A DNA stretch of 64,000 nt. Origin: Paenibacillus sp. BIHB 4019. GTDB lineage: Bacteria > Bacillota > Bacilli > Paenibacillales > Paenibacillaceae. This document shows, piece after piece, positions 59,644 to 64,000 of this stretch (position 1 is its first letter; the number at the start of each line of letters is the position of its first letter). The position numbers were made by a program, and so were the translations under genes. The notes under the pieces were generated by a model, which did not search any database, was not told where the DNA came from, and worked only from the letters and a program-made list of their open reading frames with translations. The stretch lies in assembly GCF_002741035.1 (NCBI RefSeq), contig NZ_CP016808.1:1364001-1428000 (forward strand). The letters are read 5' to 3'.

Positions 59644-60117
59644 TCTTAAAACCTCCCTTATGATTGGTATTGTTTATTAGATGTAATAGAATCGCTTTTG
59701 GTAAGGTATAAGAGTGGACGAGAAAAAAAAGCGCGTTTGTCCGGTAGTCGTTAGGATATGTAGGATATGGCGGAATAGGATGCTCTCCCTCCTCCCCGAG
59801 TTCGTCTTCAGACGAAAAGACTTTCCTAGAACTCGACTGTATTGAATCAGCATGGAGCGAAGCCAACAAGCAACGGATTATGTTGACTAAACCGCCCAGT
59901 TGCCCTCGAATGTTACGTTGTCAATTTATAATGCACAAGAAATTTTATACACTTTTGAAATCATTTATACACCTGCCCTATCCCGCTCCGGTATCTAACT
60001 CGTGAAAGCAAGTTTTATCTACCTGCTTGGTAGGAATATTTCGGACTGAAAAGCGCAAAGCCTGTGGTTGATAGCTGCCAAAAAATAAGTTGCCAACGTT
60101 TAACCTCCATGCTATAG
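59644..60117. other. Intergenic region upstream of the orphan SBP
   Basis: About 470 bp without a supported gene. A 78-codon minus-strand frame here lacks a ribosome binding site. A short direct repeat, AGGATATG, occurs twice near 59753-59771 (AGGATATGTAGGATATG). Confidence 0.4.
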
Positions 60118-60132
60118 TGATAACGATTATCA
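60118..60132. promoter_or_regulatory. Fur box of the orphan SBP gene
   Basis: TGATAACGATTATCA matches 13 of 14 consensus positions, 33 bp before the TTG start. Confidence 0.82.
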
Positions 60133-60164
60133 ATATCATAAAATACAGGGGTGGAAGGATTTTG

Positions 60165-61175
60165 TTGAAGTCAAAAAAGTTTTTGTTTACTCTAGTTGTA
60201 TTATTTATGTTCGCGCTCTTGCTCGCAGCATGCGAAGGAAATGCTGGTAACGGCGCCAACGACGCAGGCAGCGCTACAGCCTCCGAGCCAGCAGCGACTG
60301 TTGCTCCCGCGGAAACGGCTGATGCGGCAGCAGGCGATGGCGAGACCGTTACGTTCAAAGCTGCCAACGGTGATATTGAAGTCCCGCGCGATCCGCAACG
60401 CATCGTAGACGGAACTGCGTTTTATACAGGCTACTTCCTCGCTCTCGGCGTTACGCCGGTTGGCGTTCAGCAAGAGGTTCTAGCCAGCCCTTATTTGAAA
60501 GATAAGCTTGCTGGCGCGCAAAGCCTGGGCGAAACGCCAACACCTGAGAACGTGCTGGCGCTGCATCCCGACCTGATCGTCGTGTTCAGCGGTACGGAAG
60601 GCATAGAGGAGCTGCAAAAAATCGCTCCAGTCGTTGCCATCGACTACGGCACCAAGGCCTACAAGGAACAGCTGCTCGAATTCGGCCAATTGACGAACAA
60701 GGAAGCTGAAGCCCAGGCTTGGATCGAGCAATGGGAAGCCCAAATCAACGAGCTGAAGCCTAAAGTGCAGGAGGCCGTCGGCGACAAAACCGTATCCATT
60801 CTTAACCCATACGAGAAAGGCCTGTACGTCTTTGGCCATAACTATGGACGCGGCGGCGAAATCATCTACCGCGAACTCGGCCTGAATGCGCCAGAGGAAG
60901 CCCAGAAGGAAGTCATTGACAGCGGTACGGGCTGGGCATCCATTTCGCTGGAAACGCTCCCGCAATTCGCCGGCGATATCATCTTCACTTCGCCATGGTC
61001 CGGTGACACGGCAGATCCGAAGCTTGTGTACGAAAATGCGGTGTGGCTAGGCCTTCCCGCCGTCAAAGCGGGCAACGTATTCCAGCTTGATTCCAAGGCG
61101 GACACGTTTAACGATCCCATCACCATGCAATCCCAGCTGCAATATATCGCAGATAGCTTGATCTCATCGAAGTAA
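60165..61175 (+). CDS. Orphan siderophore-binding lipoprotein
   Basis: A 336-residue lipoprotein: MKSKKFLFTLVVLFMF, lipobox LAAC, an Ala/Glu/Thr linker, then a FecB-like binding fold (GDIEVPRDPQRIVDGTAFYT, LALHPDLIVVFSGTEGIEEL, LGLPAVKAGNVFQLDSKADT). TTG at 60165 follows AAGGA at good spacing; the same frame is open upstream, but through the Fur box. It has no neighbouring permease or ATPase and a terminator follows at once, so it must share a transporter. It is closest in layout to the free-standing Fur-regulated SBPs. Confidence 0.9.
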   Translation: MKSKKFLFTLVVLFMFALLLAACEGNAGNGANDAGSATASEPAATVAPAETADAAAGDGETVTFKAANGDIEVPRDPQRIVDGTAFYTGYFLALGVTPVGVQQEVLASPYLKDKLAGAQSLGETPTPENVLALHPDLIVVFSGTEGIEELQKIAPVVAIDYGTKAYKEQLLEFGQLTNKEAEAQAWIEQWEAQINELKPKVQEAVGDKTVSILNPYEKGLYVFGHNYGRGGEIIYRELGLNAPEEAQKEVIDSGTGWASISLETLPQFAGDIIFTSPWSGDTADPKLVYENAVWLGLPAVKAGNVFQLDSKADTFNDPITMQSQLQYIADSLISSK

Positions 61176-61178
61176 ACG

Positions 61179-61226
61179 AAAAGGGCGTTCCAGAAGTCAA
61201 CAATGACTTCGGAACGCCCCTTTTTA
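61179..61226 (+). terminator. Rho-independent terminator
   Basis: AAAGGGCGTTCC pairs with GGAACGCCC plus TTT, AGTCA pairs with TGACT inside, and a T run follows. Between here and 61438 I see nothing else. Confidence 0.88.
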
Positions 61227-61437
61227 TTATGCTCGCACAGACCTCGGCGCCCTTAAGCATAAAGCTAACAAATGCTCCGCCTCATAACCTATGTGCTGCT
61301 TGCACCATACTATGTTTTCTTCCAAACCTTCTCCTTGTCCCCCTAGCCACCGGACTCCCCTAACCGAGCTCTCATCGTTCCAGCGAAATATCCTCGCTCA
61401 TCGTACCTTTCCTGCCTATGCCAAATATGAATAGAAA

Positions 61438-61466
61438 CTGACAAAAAAGGATCGCAACCTTATAAT
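61438..61466 (+). promoter_or_regulatory. Promoter of the second LytTR-ABC system
   Basis: CTGACA at 61438-61443 and TATAAT at 61461-61466 with an ideal 17-bp spacer, about 40 bp before the start codon. Confidence 0.7.
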
Positions 61467-61507
61467 TGTTTCATATATCCTATAGCGGCACTGACCAGGA
61501 GGACGGC

Positions 61508-62443
61508 ATGCAATTTCAACCCATGTATGATGGCGGGGAATTACTTCTACCGAAGATCGAATTAAGTATGACATTGAACCAATCGATTGGCATTATAACA
61601 GACTTGAAGCGAAAGCAGCTTTTAATGAGTCAATTAGAGAAGTATTCCCAATATTACATATTCCGAGCTGGGCAAGGCGAGTATATGCGTTTAACAGTGG
61701 AAGAGCTAATCACTTTTCTAATCAAGGTAACGGAAAGGAATGAACCTGTCGCTACGTTAATGGACTATTTTTCTTTAAAAGAAGAACGGAAGGTGAAAAT
61801 CAAGAATTTAAGCTCGTCGAGAAGAATGTATGTGACATTGCTGCGTGTCTTTTTTGCGCATCAGCCTACGCTTGTACTGGAGGAGCCCTATTTTTACTTG
61901 GAAGAACAGGACCGTCGTCAGTTTAAACGGATTTTAGATGATCTTTCGCAAGAAAAGCAGCTTTTAATTTTAACGTCGAATTTAGAGGATGCTATTATTT
62001 CCTGTGATACAATCTATCGATTGAACGAACTTGGACTCCATCAATTGGATATACGGGACTCAGAAGAGGATAAGCAGGACGTACAGGAACAAGATCGGAC
62101 CAATATAACCCTACAGAAAATTTATACGAAAAGAAATGACAAAGTGATTTTATTTAATCCGCCTGAAATTGATTTTATAGAAAGTGTAGATGGTTCCATT
62201 CTAGTTCATGTAGATGGCGAAAATTATAGCTGTGCTTTGACGCTAAATGAGCTCGAGCAGAGATTGTTAAATTTCGGATTTTTCAGGTGCCACCGCTCCT
62301 ACATCGTTAATTTGCAAAAAGTAAGAGAGATTATTACATGGACGAAGAACAGCTACAGCTTGCGTTTAAATATAAGCAAAGATGCCGTAGTTCCGTTATC
62401 CCGATCAAAATTGCATGAATTAAAAACGCTTCTGAACATCTAA
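61508..62443 (+). CDS. LytTR regulator with a degenerate ABC ATPase-like domain, second copy
   Basis: A 311-residue protein. The N-terminal 195 residues keep the order of an ABC ATPase without its catalytic motifs. No Walker A is visible, the signature position reads LSSSRRMYVTLLRVFF, and the Walker B position LVLEEPYFYLEEQDRR still precedes an LILTSNLEDAI segment like the H-loop region. The C-terminal 105 residues are a LytTR domain (FNPPEIDFIESVDG, FGFFRCHRSYIVNLQKV, SYSLRLNIS). CAGGAGGAC precedes ATG 61508. It lies directly before its own ATPase and permease genes and parallels the gene at 54239. The region is richer in A+T than its surroundings. Confidence 0.85.
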   Translation: MQFQPMYDGGELLLPKIELSMTLNQSIGIITDLKRKQLLMSQLEKYSQYYIFRAGQGEYMRLTVEELITFLIKVTERNEPVATLMDYFSLKEERKVKIKNLSSSRRMYVTLLRVFFAHQPTLVLEEPYFYLEEQDRRQFKRILDDLSQEKQLLILTSNLEDAIISCDTIYRLNELGLHQLDIRDSEEDKQDVQEQDRTNITLQKIYTKRNDKVILFNPPEIDFIESVDGSILVHVDGENYSCALTLNELEQRLLNFGFFRCHRSYIVNLQKVREIITWTKNSYSLRLNISKDAVVPLSRSKLHELKTLLNI

Positions 62444-62481
62444 TTTCCGGGGGAATGCGAGAACAATCGAGCATCGGGTGG

Positions 62482-62511
62482 TACCATTCAGGGGAAAACA
62501 GCTACATTTCG
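62482..62511. promoter_or_regulatory. Candidate LytTR binding site
   Basis: TACCATTCA, 12 bases, TACATTTCG: two 9-bp direct repeats with the 21-bp period typical of LytTR operators. It lies between the regulator gene and the ATPase gene. Confidence 0.45.
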
Positions 62512-62581
62512 GCGGATTTTGATGGCTGGAGGCCTGCAATCCTTATATAGTTAGGCCATCAACTCTAAGGAAGTGGTGTCA

Positions 62582-63427
62582 GTGGCTGTTATCCAAGTCG
62601 AGCGTATTCAGAAGAGATTTGGGAATAAGGATGCATTAGCAGATGTATCCTTTTCCGTTGCGAAGGGAGAAATTTTTGGGTTTCTGGGTCCGAGCGGTTC
62701 AGGTAAGACGACATTAATAAAGCTTTTAACGGCGCAGCTAAATCCGACAAGCGGACAAGCAAGCGTATTTAACGAGCCAGCGGAGAAAATGCAGCAGTCT
62801 GCACAGAAGATGCGTTTTGGCATTTTGACAGATAACAGTGGTCTATATGAGAGATTAACGATAGAAGAAAATCTGGAGCTGTATCGTAAGTTATATGATC
62901 TTCCTAAATCTTCGATTGATAAGGTGCTGCAGTTTGTAAACTTAAGCGGAGAGCGCAAAAAGAAAGTCAATCACTTATCGAAAGGGATGCGCCAGCGTGT
63001 CCTGTTGGCATGCGCGATTATCCACGAGCCGGAATTATTATTTTTGGATGAGCCTACTTCGGCTTTAGATCCGGTGAACACAGCACATATTTATAAAGGC
63101 TTACGTTATTTAAATGAGAATGGAACGACGATTTTTTTAACGACCCATGATATGGCTGAGGCGGAGCTGCTATGCAGCAATGTAGCGATTGTGTATAAAG
63201 GACAAATCCAAACGATCGGCTCGCCAAAGGAGCTTAAAAAACAACATCGTGAAAATGTCGTTTGTGTTGAATTACTAAATGGGGAAGCCTATGAGCTGCC
63301 AATCGATGGGGGAACGGCCGATCAAATCGCCGATTGGATGAAACAAGACTTAATTGATCGATTAGAAACGAAAGAGCCAAGTCTAGGTGATATATTCATT
63401 AAAATGACAGGAAGTGAGTTGTTATGA
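62582..63427 (+). CDS. ABC exporter ATP-binding protein, second system
   Basis: A 281-residue ATPase: Walker A GPSGSGKTT, Q-loop segment FGILTDNSGLYERLTIEENL, signature LSKGMRQRVLL, Walker B LLFLDEPTSALDP, H-loop LTTHDMAEAE. It is clearly paralogous to the protein at 53251. The GTG at 62582 is chosen because GGAAGTGG lies before it; GTG codons at 62573 and 62576 lie within or before that SD. It overlaps the permease start by ATGA. Confidence 0.9.
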   Translation: MAVIQVERIQKRFGNKDALADVSFSVAKGEIFGFLGPSGSGKTTLIKLLTAQLNPTSGQASVFNEPAEKMQQSAQKMRFGILTDNSGLYERLTIEENLELYRKLYDLPKSSIDKVLQFVNLSGERKKKVNHLSKGMRQRVLLACAIIHEPELLFLDEPTSALDPVNTAHIYKGLRYLNENGTTIFLTTHDMAEAELLCSNVAIVYKGQIQTIGSPKELKKQHRENVVCVELLNGEAYELPIDGGTADQIADWMKQDLIDRLETKEPSLGDIFIKMTGSELL

Positions 63428-64000
63428 ATATCTCATTAAAACGCGCGCAAGCGATATTTGTGAAGGATTATAAAGAGTTTTCGCGCAATTATGCGCTCTC
63501 CATTATGTTGATTTTTCCAATTCTCCTTGCACTTCTTCTTCGGGCTGCCAACGCCAGCTCGTCTTTGCCTGGGTCTTTCGCTACAGTTCTTAATCTTTCG
63601 TTTGTGCTTCTAACATGTTTCGCACAAGCATGCTTGATTGCGGAAGAAAAGGAGCGCAACACTTTACGATCATTAATGATGACTCCGGCCACGACCATCG
63701 ATGTTTTAATCGGTAAAAGTACTTTAGTCTTTGTCATGTCTGCTGTTGTTCTGGTTATTGCTACGTATCTATTTGGCTATGAGCCAGCTAGTATATGGGC
63801 GTTTGTGGCAGCAATCCTTCTTTCGATTATTCTATACACAGCAGTCGGGACGATATGCGGTCTATTCTCCAAGACGTTGCTTGATGCGTCATTATCTATC
63901 ATTCCTGTGACGATCATATTCTCTGCGGCACCATGGGGAGCGTTTCTAGTGGAGGATTATCCGATCTTCAAAGTGCTGGATTATATGCCAAGCAGTCAGC
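63424..64000 (+). CDS. ABC-2 type exporter permease, cut by the right window edge
   Basis: The first 192 residues of a permease. The cytoplasmic start MNISLKRAQAIFVKDYKEFS is followed by five hydrophobic segments and the loop AEEKERNTLRSLMMTPATT, nearly the same as in the permease at 52538. The ATG overlaps the ATPase stop (ATGA). The end lies beyond the window, so completeness cannot be judged. By analogy with the first system, a small membrane peptide gene may follow. Confidence 0.88.
   Translation, partial: MNISLKRAQAIFVKDYKEFSRNYALSIMLIFPILLALLLRAANASSSLPGSFATVLNLSFVLLTCFAQACLIAEEKERNTLRSLMMTPATTIDVLIGKSTLVFVMSAVVLVIATYLFGYEPASIWAFVAAILLSIILYTAVGTICGLFSKTLLDASLSIIPVTIIFSAAPWGAFLVEDYPIFKVLDYMPSSQ

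Noticed and set aside
59633..59869. 78-codon minus-strand ORF
   Set aside because: No SD, overlaps the initiation region of the better-supported gene at 59643, and the composition is unconvincing.
60090..60164. Upstream extension of the orphan SBP frame to ATG 60090
   Set aside because: The extension translates the Fur box and SD and would place 25 residues before a perfect lipoprotein signal. Unlike 8080 and 44687, no regulator domain precedes it.

Overview
The window looks like chromosome of a Paenibacillus-type, spore-forming Firmicute. The evidence is strong GGAGG-type ribosome binding sites, frequent TTG and GTG starts, moderate G+C, a YheC/YheD-type spore-coat ATP-grasp protein, many AraC regulators, ECF sigma/anti-sigma pairs, BlaI/M56 and LytTR regulation, and Fur boxes close to TGATAATNATTATCA. 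The genus is inferred from gene content, not from a marker gene.

Iron acquisition is the main theme. I count eight Fur-box-like sites (1817, 9113, 10088, 23587, 37177, 45819, 46855, 60118) and five siderophore-type substrate-binding proteins (SBPs): two carried inside composite ORFs (8080-10044 and 44687-46675) and three free lipoproteins (21377-22354, 37309-38406, 60165-61175). There is only one permease pair plus ATPase (38399-41282). A Btr-like AraC-SBP sensor (23660-25243) heads a group with an esterase, an SBP and an FhuF-like reductase. In the two composite ORFs an AraC regulator continues, with no stop codon, through a Fur box and an internal SD-ATG into a lipoprotein SBP. A third gene of the same type survives only as a deletion remnant at 1572-1768.

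Layout: 1-8000, C92 peptidase, nitroreductase, MFS exporter, secreted PPC-like protein, TetR/metallo-hydrolase pair, lipoprotein. 8080-10044, first AraC-SBP composite. 10206-15700, isochorismatase-like hydrolase, GH51 arabinofuranosidase with divergent AraC, lipoprotein. 15730-20506, CdaR regulator with glycerate kinase and GntP permease. 20541-25243, siderophore group. 25547-34303, two ECF sigma/anti-sigma pairs, an SDR with a GntR regulator, several hypotheticals and gene fragments. 34391-43653, small membrane proteins, SUMF1-like protein, complete siderophore ABC operon, BlaI/M56 pair. 43719-51581, SDR lacking its catalytic Tyr, second AraC-SBP composite, DHA2 exporter, TrpB, methyltransferase. 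51873-55279 and 61508-64000 (cut by the window edge), two paralogous ABC exporters, each preceded by a regulator made of a degenerate ABC ATPase domain joined to LytTR. Between them lie a decayed aldo/keto reductase, a chemoreceptor, the ATP-grasp protein, an unknown 107-aa protein and an orphan SBP.

The window also holds two copies of a roughly 205-bp intergenic repeat (10756 and 28046) and several gene fragments (AraC-SBP, VOC, ferredoxin reductase, XRE regulator, aldo/keto reductase), which suggests active gene turnover. I saw no rRNA, tRNA, CRISPR array or intact insertion sequence.
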